Part shown: piece after piece, positions 39,590 through 46,765 of the stretch
Position numbering within the stretch: position 1 is the first letter of the stretch
How the letters are laid out: the number at the start of each line of letters is the position of its first letter
DNA from: an uncultured Oscillospiraceae bacterium
Lineage (GTDB): Bacteria > Bacillota > Clostridia > Oscillospirales > Oscillospiraceae
DNA: 64,000 nucleotides
Direction of reading: 5' to 3'
Assembly (NCBI GenBank): GCA_944386055.1
Contig: CALWZP010000001.1
Location: forward strand, 1-64,000
The notes under the pieces: model-generated
Databases searched by the model: none
Told to the model about the DNA's origin: nothing
What the model saw: only the letters and a program-made list of their open reading frames with translations
Translations under genes and position numbers: made by a program

Positions 39590-39733
39590 AAAGACCTCCC
39601 AACAGAAAAGAGGGCCGCAGCGCGGCCCTCAGCTCTCCGGCCGCCATGGAGAAACGGCGTGCCGGCGTGGGGGAGTACGCCCGGCGGCCCTGATCACGGA
39701 CCGTCCGAACGGGGGTGCGGGGCGGGATTCGGC

Positions 39734-39994
39734 TCAGCCATTCTCCTCACCGGCCGCAGCCTTCTCCTCCTCCTGCGCGCGCTTCTCGTTGATATCCTTG
39801 GCGGCAGCCAGGATGTCGGCGGCATTCTCCTGGACGGAGGTGACCGTGGACATCACCGACTCCTTCATCCGCAGCGCGGCGGCAGTGGTGTGGGTATAGA
39901 CCTGCTTGGCGTCCTTGCTGCTGAGCAGCTTGATGCCGGCAGAGCCGAACAGAACGCCCCCCGCGAACAGCGCGAGATTCTTGTAGACATTCAT
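39734..39994 (-). CDS. DUF6110 family protein
   Basis: The 86-residue protein has a Gly-rich N-terminal hydrophobic segment (LALFAGGVLFGSAGIKLL) and a charged helical tail ending EEEKAAAGEENG. It lies between the tiny DUF6219-like gene and the P-type ATPase, the usual neighbourhood of this family, so it probably helps the pump. The ribosome site AAGGAGGAAC is just upstream. Confidence 0.82.
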   Translation of the reverse strand: MNVYKNLALFAGGVLFGSAGIKLLSSKDAKQVYTHTTAAALRMKESVMSTVTSVQENAADILAAAKDINEKRAQEEEKAAAGEENG

Positions 39995-40034
39995 CCCTTG
40001 TTCCTCCTTATGGTTGCGTGGCGGTGTACGGCCT

Positions 40035-40115
40035 TTACTTTCGGCGATAGCCCGTGATCATGACCATGATCATGCAGATCACGGCGCCCCAGGCCCAAAA
40101 CTTATGCTGCTTCAA
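40035..40115 (-). CDS. 26-aa membrane peptide (DUF6219-like)
   Basis: From a TTG start with GGAGG 8 bp upstream, the peptide reads MKQHKFWAWGAVICMIMVMI then TGYRRK: a basic start, one membrane helix and a basic end. Small proteins of this pattern sit next to DUF6110 and metal ATPases in related genomes as far as I recall. It is below most gene-finder limits. Confidence 0.7.
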   Translation of the reverse strand: MKQHKFWAWGAVICMIMVMITGYRRK

Positions 40116-40211
40116 ATCGGCCACCTCCAGACATGTGCGGTATGCACTTACAGGGTACCATACCACACCGGGAGAAGAATTGCTGTCCCAAACGGCCGAA
40201 AAATGTCCGTT

Positions 40212-41138
40212 TCAGACATTTTTTCCGCGGTGAAGACGGCGGTACTGGCTGGGGGTCATCCGGTGCTGCTTCTTGAAGGCCGCGCTGAAGCGGCTGACCC
40301 CTGTGTAGCCCACAGCGGCGGAGATCTCAGTGATGCTGTCCCCGGTGGTAGCCAGCAGGTGGGCCGCGGTCTGAAGTCGGTAGCGCTGGAGATAGGTGTG
40401 GACCGGGTCCCCATACAGCTGACGGAAGCACTCCTTCAGCAGAGTGGGGGAAAGCTGAAACTGGCGGGCCAGCTCCTGGATGGTCAGCCGCCGCTCCGGA
40501 TGGGCGCAGATATAATCGTGGACCCGGCGCACCGTCTCCTCCTGATAGCGGTCATAGTACCGCCCCTCCGGTACGCCGCCGGGGCACTGGACGCCGCAGC
40601 GGAGCAGATAGATCAGCTCCAGCAGCTTGAACAGGAAATAGGTCCCGTCCTGGTCCGGCGCCAGGCGGTCCAGGGCGGCGTGGGCGGAACGGTTCCAGCT
40701 TTCATCCCGCAGCACCATAATCCCCCTGTGCCGGTCCAGAAGCTCCTCCATCCAGGCCAGATTGTCGGGAAGGCCGGGCAGCAGAGCGCAGAACTGCCGC
40801 AGCACAGGGCGGGCCTCCTCCTCCCGGATCAGGGCGGCCGTGCAGCGGAAGGGCCGCAGCGCGGCGGTCAGCTCCGTCAGCCGGGCGGCAGAGGAGAGCA
40901 GGAGCACCTCTCCCGCCCCGACGGAGAGCGCTCCGCCCTCCCAGCGCTCCAGCTCCAGCCGCCCCTCCCGGCAGAACAGCAGCTCCAGCCGTCCCGCCGC
41001 CAGAGGCGTCAGGGGCGCGGGGGCGGCGGACAGCGCGCGGCAGTCGTAGGTGACGATCCCCGGTGCATAGAAAGTGCGGCGCACCTGGACCGAATCAGCC
41101 TCCTCCCCGCACAGAGCACCAAGATAGTCTGTAAGCAT
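40212..41138 (-). CDS. AraC-family transcriptional regulator
   Basis: The 308-residue protein has an N-terminal sensing region and a C-terminal double helix-turn-helix (LTIQELARQFQLSPTLLKECF; ITEISAAVGYTGVSRFSAAF then FKKQHRMTPSQYRR). GGGAGG precedes the ATG at 41138. It is upstream of the metal-ATPase genes on the same strand and has its own promoter at 41282, with a GTTAG/CTAAC dyad between promoter and gene. It most likely controls the pump cluster in response to metal. Confidence 0.92.
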   Translation of the reverse strand: MLTDYLGALCGEEADSVQVRRTFYAPGIVTYDCRALSAAPAPLTPLAAGRLELLFCREGRLELERWEGGALSVGAGEVLLLSSAARLTELTAALRPFRCTAALIREEEARPVLRQFCALLPGLPDNLAWMEELLDRHRGIMVLRDESWNRSAHAALDRLAPDQDGTYFLFKLLELIYLLRCGVQCPGGVPEGRYYDRYQEETVRRVHDYICAHPERRLTIQELARQFQLSPTLLKECFRQLYGDPVHTYLQRYRLQTAAHLLATTGDSITEISAAVGYTGVSRFSAAFKKQHRMTPSQYRRLHRGKNV

Positions 41139-41165
41139 ACTTCCGCCTCCCGTTCCCATCTAAAT

Positions 41166-41183
41166 AGTTAGCAATCACTAACT
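41166..41183. promoter_or_regulatory. AGTTAG/CTAACT operator-like dyad in the araC leader
   Basis: AGTTAG (41166-41171) and CTAACT (41178-41183) are 6 bp apart, just ahead of the ribosome site of the AraC gene. The pattern suits autoregulation by the encoded protein. Confidence 0.55.
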
Positions 41184-41281
41184 CTCTTTCAAAAAAGCTC
41201 CGGCCGGGCGGACGCTTCTGTCCGCGCGCAAGCCGGAAAAAGGACTCTGCTGCCGCCCAAGGCGGCTTTCTCTGTATCCGT

Positions 41282-41310
41282 ATCATAACCCGCCGCGCAA
41301 AATTTGTCAA
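41282..41310 (-). promoter_or_regulatory. Consensus promoter of the AraC-family gene
   Basis: TTGACA (41310-41305) and TATGAT (41287-41282) on the minus strand are 17 bp apart. Confidence 0.85.
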
Positions 41311-41336
41311 GGTGGAGGAATAAAAAGGATTTCCAA

Positions 41337-41582
41337 CGGACACAGGGAGAAAGATGTGCTATAATAACACCGCAAAAGATATGCTCCGCGCCGGGGCGTG
41401 TCAGGCCTGCAGCTCCTCTGCGGCGGGGAAAGCCCTGTCTCATCACAATCTGGTCCGGCGGACGGTTTTTGGTCCGCGATCATGATGCTGCAGGCACGAG
41501 CCCTCCGGGGCGGCGCACCGTGCACATGGACAGCTGCGGCGCACCAAAACAGGCGGCCATGCCGCCAAAGGAGGAATCAGAT
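41337..41582 (+). promoter_or_regulatory. Promoter and long structured leader of moeA (possible Moco riboswitch)
   Basis: TATAAT at 41360-41365 has a weak -35 (CGGACA, 41337-41342). The transcript would carry a leader of about 210 nt full of GC-rich stems, including GCGGACGG-TTTTT-GGTCCGC and a GGGGAAAGCCC stretch, ending at the AAAGGAGG ribosome site. Molybdenum-cofactor riboswitches often precede moeA; a resemblance is plausible but I could not confirm the consensus by eye. Confidence 0.45.
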
Positions 41583-42806
41583 GTGAAAATGGCATTGGGG
41601 AAGCTCCCCTCCAAGGCGGAGGCCCTGAATTGTCTGCTGAGCCGGTGGGACCCCAAACCAGGGATGGAGGAAGTCCCCCTGACACAGGCAGTGGGACGCG
41701 TGCTGGCGGAGGACCTCACCGCCCGGTACGACATCCCCGTGGTACGCGCCTCCGCCATGGACGGGGTGGCCATCTCCTTCGCCCTGACGGAGCAGGCGGG
41801 GTGGGATCCCGCTCGCTGGGAGAAGGGCCGGGAGTATGTCCGGGCGGACACCGGGGACGATTTCCCCGATGAATACGACACGGTGGTCCCCATCGAACAG
41901 GTGACCTTCCTGCCCCAGGGCGGGCTGTCCTTCTCTCCGGAGCTGACCCTGAGCCGGGGGATGAATGTCCGCCCCGCGGGCAGTCAGCTCGCCCGGGGGG
42001 CTGTGGTGGGCCGCAAAGGTACTGTGCTCACCGCCATGGACCTCGCCGCCGTCGGGATGGGGGGCTATGACCGCGTGCCGGTGGTGGTGCGCCCCAGGGT
42101 GGCCTTCGTCCCCACGGGCAGCGAGCTGGTCCCCATTGGAAGCGCGCTGCAGCGCGGCCAGAATTTCGACACTAACGGACTGATGGCCGCCCAGCTTCTG
42201 CGGGAGATGGGTGCCGAGCCGGTCCTCCATCCCATTGTGAAGGACCGGGAGGAGGATCTGGAGCGCGTTTTGGACGAGCTTCTGTCCACGGCGGACATCG
42301 TTCTGCTCAATGCGGGGACCTCCAAGGGCGGCGAGGATTACTGCGCCGCCATTCTGCAGCGCCGCGGCGCCCTGCTCCACGGAGTGGCAGCAGTACCCGG
42401 CCGCCCCATGAGCGTGGCGGTCATCGGCGGCAAGCCGGTGCTCAACCTGTCTGGTCCGGCCTTGGCGGCGTTCTACGGGCTGGACTGGGCGGTGCGTCCC
42501 CTGGTGTGCCGCTGGCTGGGGGTGCCCGTCCCTGTACGGGAGCGGATCACCGCCACCTTGACTGCGGCTCTGAATCCCCCTCCCGCCATGTCCATGATGT
42601 GCCGGCTGCAGGTGGTGCGGACGCCGGGGGGGAAGTATCTGGCCACCCCCCTGGCCGCAAAAGGGCCGGGCTCCTGCGCCGCCAGGACCTTGTGCAGTGA
42701 GGGAGTATATATATCCACCCCCGGCGAGCCCCCCAAGCAGGCGGGGGAGACGCTTCAAGTGGAGCTGCTGCGCAACCGTGCGCAGATCAGGGAAGCAGAG
42801 CAATGA
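41583..42806 (+). CDS. moeA: Molybdopterin molybdenumtransferase MoeA
   Basis: MoeA inserts molybdate into molybdopterin. The 407-residue protein has the family motifs VLAEDLTARYDIP, ASAMDGVAI, the catalytic core FDTNGLMAAQLLREMG and NAGTSKGGEDY, and a C-terminal beta domain. GTG at 41583 has AAAGGAGG 8 bp upstream; an ATG two codons later is possible. No other molybdenum-cofactor genes are in the window. Confidence 0.92.
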   Translation: MKMALGKLPSKAEALNCLLSRWDPKPGMEEVPLTQAVGRVLAEDLTARYDIPVVRASAMDGVAISFALTEQAGWDPARWEKGREYVRADTGDDFPDEYDTVVPIEQVTFLPQGGLSFSPELTLSRGMNVRPAGSQLARGAVVGRKGTVLTAMDLAAVGMGGYDRVPVVVRPRVAFVPTGSELVPIGSALQRGQNFDTNGLMAAQLLREMGAEPVLHPIVKDREEDLERVLDELLSTADIVLLNAGTSKGGEDYCAAILQRRGALLHGVAAVPGRPMSVAVIGGKPVLNLSGPALAAFYGLDWAVRPLVCRWLGVPVPVRERITATLTAALNPPPAMSMMCRLQVVRTPGGKYLATPLAAKGPGSCAARTLCSEGVYISTPGEPPKQAGETLQVELLRNRAQIREAEQ

Positions 42807-42815
42807 CCGTACCGG

Positions 42816-42862
42816 CAGGGCCCGGCGCCGTCTCTTTCAGGCGGCCGCCGGGCCCTGTTTTT
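42816..42862 (+). terminator. Terminator of moeA
   Basis: AGGGCCCGGCG pairs with CGCCGGGCCCT around a 20-nt loop with its own small stem, followed by TTTTTA. Confidence 0.85.
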
Positions 42863-42866
42863 ATAT

Positions 42867-43142
42867 TTAGAGCCAGTCGGCCACTACATCCGCCAGCGCG
42901 GTGGGCGTGACCGTATTTCGGATCAGAAGGGTGATCAGGTCCTCGATCCGCGCAGCGCTGACCGTGATATCGGGGACGGCGGCGCTCTCTCCCTCCGCCT
43001 CCCGGATCCGGACTCCGTAAGCTTCACAGGAAAAATTCCCCACACTTTTCTCTCCCACCAGGATAAAGTAGCCGTACTCCCGAAGCCTCCCCTCCGCATC
43101 CTTCAGGCTTCGGGTATCCACCAAAATTTCCTTGTCTTCCAT
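42867..43142 (-). CDS. DUF6514-like small protein
   Basis: The 91-residue acidic protein (ending PTALADVVADWL, with YGVRIREAEGESAAVPDITV in the middle) resembles small Firmicutes proteins annotated as DUF6514, from memory. No membrane segment or catalytic motif is visible. GAGAGG lies about 11 bp before the ATG. It is convergent with moeA and divergent from the gene at 43507; the three Spo0A boxes lie in the shared gap. Confidence 0.7.
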   Translation of the reverse strand: MEDKEILVDTRSLKDAEGRLREYGYFILVGEKSVGNFSCEAYGVRIREAEGESAAVPDITVSAARIEDLITLLIRNTVTPTALADVVADWL

Positions 43143-43304
43143 GTCGCATATTACCTCTCTTCCTGTCAGGTCATGGCATGGGGAAGCATGTCCATGCCAT
43201 AACGCGAATTCCGTCCCCCTGGCTGTCCAGAAACACCATAACCCGCAGCTCAGGCGTGTGTTCCTTATTTTACCTAAAATTGCAGGGATGGGAAAGAGAA
43301 ATCT

Positions 43305-43331
43305 TTCGACATTATTCGACGGTATTCGACA
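43305..43331 (+). promoter_or_regulatory. Three tandem Spo0A-box matches at 10-bp spacing
   Basis: TTCGACA (43305-43311), TTCGACG (43315-43321) and TTCGACA (43325-43331) follow one another exactly one helical turn apart. TAATAT at 43341-43346 could be a -10 with the third box over the -35, an activation layout. The rest of the 364-bp gap (43143-43304) shows nothing I can name. Confidence 0.72.
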
Positions 43332-43506
43332 TAAATCGGGTAATATTTATTAAAATTCAGAGGAAATTTAGTCAAAAATCACGCAACACCCCTCCCCTGC
43401 TGAAAATTTTGTAAAATTTGCTGGAATTGATCTCCGATTGACACCGGACCGGTACACGGCGTAAAGTGAAATCAGCTTGATATGGGCGGAAACGGGAGGT
43501 GTCAGA

Positions 43507-43764
43507 ATGCACAAAGCGCAGGGAAAACTGGAGCGCATGAATACATACAGCCGCTGGTTCCTGACCCGGGGGATGCTGCTGGCCTGCGTCATGGAGGGGG
43601 CTGCGCTGCTCCTGGCGCTGGTCTCGGTGTGGGGCGGACTGGGGCACGAGGGCTGGGTGCTTTGGGACTGCGTCTCCTATCTCCGGGACAGCGGGCTGGT
43701 CACTCTGATTGTCGCCCCGGGGGGCAGTCTGCTGTTGGAGGATATACGCCGGGATGACGGATGA
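43507..43764 (+). CDS. Small two-helix membrane protein of unknown function
   Basis: GGGAGG lies 8 bp before the ATG. The 85-residue protein has a basic N-terminus (MHKAQGKLERMNTYSRWFL), a long hydrophobic segment (LLACVMEGAALLLALVSVWGG) and a second weaker one (GLVTLIVAPGGSLLLE). I do not recognise it. It lies downstream of the Spo0A boxes and may be expressed at the onset of sporulation. Confidence 0.7.
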   Translation: MHKAQGKLERMNTYSRWFLTRGMLLACVMEGAALLLALVSVWGGLGHEGWVLWDCVSYLRDSGLVTLIVAPGGSLLLEDIRRDDG

Positions 43765-43770
43765 TCCGGA

Positions 43771-43812
43771 TGCAACAATCCGGTTGCAATACGGAGCCCC
43801 GCCCTTTATAAT
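43771..43812 (+). promoter_or_regulatory. Promoter with overlapping operator dyad, DUF169 gene
   Basis: TTGCAA (43784-43789) and TATAAT (43807-43812) are 17 bp apart. A perfect dyad TGCAAC (43771-43776) / GTTGCA (43783-43788) covers the -35, so a regulator bound there controls the promoter. Confidence 0.78.
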
Positions 43813-43846
43813 GGAAGCATCTCAAATACAAAAGGAGGCGTTTTCC

Positions 43847-44608
43847 ATGCAGAAAGGGACATTGGACTTCTCTCCCCTGGAGCGTCTGGGGCTGGAGCTG
43901 CCCGCGGTGGGGGTGAAATTTGACTTTTTCCGGCCCGAGGGGATTCCGCCGCTGGAGCAGGACCGTCCCATGGCGCTGTGCGAGATGCTGTGGGAATGTC
44001 AGCGCCGCCGGGCGCCCTTCTACTTCAGCCGGGAGCACCAGGAGACCTGCACGGGAAAGGTGTGGCTGGGGATGGAGACCATGGCCGCGGTAGACCGCAG
44101 CGGGCAGATCGGTCCCCGGCTGGGCGTGTTCCAGGACTTTCGGGCCAACGGCAAGCTGTACCGCACGGTGCCCAAAATGGAGCCGGGTACGGTCAACTAT
44201 GTGTCTTTCTCCCCCGTGGATCAGCTCACCTTCGACCCTGATGTACTGGTGGCCGCCTGCAATGAGCATCAGGCGGAGATCCTGCTGCGCTCCTATGCCT
44301 GGTCCACCGGAGAGCTGTACACCTCCAAGAGTTCCCCGGTAATGGGCTGCACCTGGTTTTTGATCTATCCCTATGTCAGCGGGGAGATCAACTATGTGCT
44401 GCCCAACCTGGTTCACGGTCCCCATGGCCGGCAGCTGTATCCCCAGGGCACTGTGCTCGTGTCCATTCCCTACTCCAAGCTGCCGGTGGTGCTGCGCAAT
44501 CTGGCCCTGATGGAGACCGAACTGAAGGGCCACGAGAGCCGGGAGGCCTATTTCGCCGAATTCGGCGGTATTCTCTCCGACCTGGCCCGGGAGGCGCAGG
44601 ACCCCTGA
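43847..44608 (+). CDS. DUF169 family protein
   Basis: The 253-residue soluble protein has the DUF169 features: an N-terminal ELPAVGVKFDFFRPEGIP segment, a cysteine-containing middle (MALCEMLWECQ, CTGKVWLGME) and a conserved end (VSIPYSKLPVVLRNL). The family is widespread in anaerobes with no settled function. AAGGAGG lies 8 bp before the ATG at 43847; upstream ATGs belong to the promoter region. Confidence 0.88.
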   Translation: MQKGTLDFSPLERLGLELPAVGVKFDFFRPEGIPPLEQDRPMALCEMLWECQRRRAPFYFSREHQETCTGKVWLGMETMAAVDRSGQIGPRLGVFQDFRANGKLYRTVPKMEPGTVNYVSFSPVDQLTFDPDVLVAACNEHQAEILLRSYAWSTGELYTSKSSPVMGCTWFLIYPYVSGEINYVLPNLVHGPHGRQLYPQGTVLVSIPYSKLPVVLRNLALMETELKGHESREAYFAEFGGILSDLAREAQDP

Positions 44609-44653
44609 CCCGACTGATCGGGCCGCACCCTTCATCCTTTCGTCTTTGCTGGC

Positions 44654-44703
44654 GGCGCTGGGCGCCGGTCTGAACGATTCAGGCCGGCGCCCAGCGCCTT
44701 TTC
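44654..44703 (+). terminator. Terminator of the DUF169 gene
   Basis: GGCGCTGGGCGCCGG pairs with CCGGCGCCCAGCGCC, a 15-bp stem, followed by TTTT. Confidence 0.92.
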
Positions 44704-44737
44704 CTTTCCTTGGTCAAATTTTCCTGCTGCCCAGCGT

Positions 44738-44770
44738 TTGACCTTTTCCGCCGGGACAGGTTCGTATAAT
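44738..44770 (+). promoter_or_regulatory. spoIIG promoter, sigma-A type with 21-bp spacer
   Basis: TTGACC (44738-44743) and TATAAT (44765-44770) are 21 bp apart. The Bacillus spoIIG promoter also has an overlong spacer and needs Spo0A bound at the -35. Upstream GGTCAAA (44712-44718) faces TTTGACC (44737-44743), possible degenerate Spo0A boxes. Confidence 0.8.
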
Positions 44771-44800
44771 TTGAGTCAGCCGCATTCGGGGGGTGTCGCC

Positions 44801-45658
44801 ATGACGGTGGTGTATCTGGATTCGCTGTTTCTCCTCAACGCCGTGGTGGACTACCTCCTTCTTCTCGCCACCGCCCGCCTTTCCGGCGGTCCCTTCTCCC
44901 GGCTCCGGCTGGGCGCGGGGGCGGCGCTGGGGGGGCTGTACGCCGCAGTGCTGTTCCTCCCTGGCTGGGGATGGCTGGTCCATCCGCTGTGCAAGCTGGT
45001 CTCCGCCGCCGCCATGGTGCTGGCCGCCTTCGGCGGCACTCCCCGCCTGCTGCGCTCCCTGCTGATCTTTCTGGGGCTGGCGGCGGCCTTCGGGGGCGGG
45101 ATCCTGGCCATCTCTCTGTTGGGCGGCCGTGGGCTGACCTTGGCAGGCGGGGTATTTTATTCCGTGATGGATCTGCGCCTGATCCTGCTGTCCGCAGCGG
45201 TGTGCTATGTCCTGCTTACCCTGGTATTCCGCCGGGTGGGGCGGCACACCGCCATCGGGGGCGAGGTGCTTCCCGCTGTCCTCACGCTGGAAGGGCGGCG
45301 GGTGTCCTTTCCCGTTCTGCGGGACACGGGGCACACCCTCACCGACCCCGCCACCGGCCGTCCGGTGCTGACAGCGGAGGGGGCGCTGCTCTCCCCCCTG
45401 TTTCCGCCGGGGCGCGCCCCCACCCCCGCCCAGCTCCGCGCGCCCGCCGAGGCCCTGGAGGCCTATGCCGGCGGACCGCTGAGCCGCCGGCTGCGGCTTC
45501 TTCCCTATCAGGCGGTGGGGGTGGAGCACGGCCTGCTGCTGGCCCTGCGCGTGGACTCCGTCCGGGTGGGGGTCCGGGACTACGGAAGTATTCTGGTCGC
45601 TCTGTCCCCCACCCGTCTCAGCGACGGCGGGGCCTATGGCGGCCTGATCGGATGCTGA
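44801..45658 (+). CDS. spoIIGA: Sporulation sigma-E processing peptidase SpoIIGA
   Basis: SpoIIGA removes the pro-sequence of sigma-E in the mother cell. The 285-residue protein has five N-terminal membrane segments and a C-terminal aspartic-protease half with the active-site motif RDTGHTLTDP (Asp175). It starts MTVVYLDSLFLLN. The pair spoIIGA-sigE is universal in spore-formers; sigE follows after 21 bp. Confidence 0.95.
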   Translation: MTVVYLDSLFLLNAVVDYLLLLATARLSGGPFSRLRLGAGAALGGLYAAVLFLPGWGWLVHPLCKLVSAAAMVLAAFGGTPRLLRSLLIFLGLAAAFGGGILAISLLGGRGLTLAGGVFYSVMDLRLILLSAAVCYVLLTLVFRRVGRHTAIGGEVLPAVLTLEGRRVSFPVLRDTGHTLTDPATGRPVLTAEGALLSPLFPPGRAPTPAQLRAPAEALEAYAGGPLSRRLRLLPYQAVGVEHGLLLALRVDSVRVGVRDYGSILVALSPTRLSDGGAYGGLIGC

Positions 45659-45679
45659 AGCAGAAAGGAGCAATCAACC

Positions 45680-46405
45680 ATGCATATGGGATGGACGATC
45701 CGTCTGGCCGCCGCGCTGGACCGGCTGCTGGCCCGGCTGGGCTTGGCACTGCCGGGAAACATCATGTACATCGGGGGGAGCGATGTGCTGCCCGCCCCTC
45801 TCTCCCGGGAAGAGGAGGCCGCCCTCATCGCCCGGCTGGCCCAGGGGGACGAGTCCGCCCGCCCCGCCCTCATCGAGCACAACCTCCGGCTGGTGGTGTA
45901 CATCGCCCGCCGGTTCGAGAACACGGGGATCAACATTGAGGACCTGATCTCCATCGGCACCATCGGACTGATCAAGGCGGTGGGCACCTTCCAGCCGGCC
46001 AAAAACATCAAGCTGGCCACCTACGCCTCCCGGTGCATCGAAAACGAGATCCTGATGCACCTGCGCAAGACCTCCTCCCAGAAGTCGGAGGTCTCCTTCG
46101 ACGAGCCGCTGAACACCGATTGGGACGGCAACGAGCTGCTGCTGTCCGACATTCTGGGCACCGAGAGCGACCTGGTGATGAAGCCTCTGGAGGCGGATGT
46201 GGACCGGCAGCTGCTGTGGACCGCGCTGGGCAAGCTGCCGGACCGGGAGCGCCGTATCATCTCCATGCGGTTCGGCCTGGGTGGACGGCGGGAGTACACC
46301 CAGAAGGAGGTGGCCGACCGCATGGGCATCTCCCAGTCCTACATCTCCCGGCTGGAGAAGCGTATCATCGCCCGGCTGAAAAAGGAGATCCTCAAGCTGT
46401 ACTGA
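45680..46405 (+). CDS. sigE: Sporulation sigma factor SigE precursor
   Basis: The 241-residue sigma-70-family factor directs early mother-cell transcription. It has an amphipathic pro-sequence of about 29 residues before YIGGSDVLP, region 2 ([33 protein letters not shown]) and region 4 with [19 protein letters not shown] precedes the ATG. It would drive genes with ATA-16-CATA promoters such as the candidate at 20726. Confidence 0.97.
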   Translation: MHMGWTIRLAAALDRLLARLGLALPGNIMYIGGSDVLPAPLSREEEAALIARLAQGDESARPALIEHNLRLVVYIARRFENTGINIEDLISIGTIGLIKAVGTFQPAKNIKLATYASRCIENEILMHLRKTSSQKSEVSFDEPLNTDWDGNELLLSDILGTESDLVMKPLEADVDRQLLWTALGKLPDRERRIISMRFGLGGRREYTQKEVADRMGISQSYISRLEKRIIARLKKEILKLY

Positions 46406-46421
46406 CCGTCTCTGCCAGGGG

Positions 46422-46450
46422 TTGACAAAGTCCGGCGGAACGATTATAAT
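46422..46450 (+). promoter_or_regulatory. Promoter of the T-box-leuA transcript
   Basis: TTGACA (46422-46427) and TATAAT (46445-46450) are 17 bp apart, 17 bp after the sigE stop. Confidence 0.9.
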
Positions 46451-46456
46451 GAAGGC

Positions 46457-46724
46457 GTTTTCAAAGGCGATGAAGGGAAAAAGACGGTCGTTCCCTCCCT
46501 GCAGAGAGCCGGCGGCGGTGCAAGCCGGCGGGACAGCGGCCGTGTATGACTGGTCCCGGAGCTGCCTGTCCGAGCGCACTGCGTTAGGGCAGGACGACTG
46601 GCCTCGTTAGCGGCACAGGCCTTTTTCGAGGCTGCGAGGGCCGGCCGGGTGACCGGCGGCCGAATCAGGGTGGTACCGCGTCATGTCACGCCCCTGACCT
46701 TACCCAAGGTCAGGGGCGTGTTTT
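46457..46724 (+). ncRNA. T-box leader (leucine) of leuA
   Basis: The conserved T-box sequence AGGGTGGTACCGCG is at 46668-46681, followed by the terminator CACGCCCCTGACCTT (46687-46701) / AAGGTCAGGGGCGTG (46706-46720) and TTTT. A long stem I fills 46465-46580. The downstream gene is leuA, and CTG (leucine) occurs in the region expected for the specifier loop (46550-46573); the exact codon needs folding. Uncharged tRNA-Leu would allow read-through. Confidence 0.93.
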
Positions 46725-46765
46725 ATCCCTGGCCCACAAAACGGAGATTCAAGGAGGAATATCCC

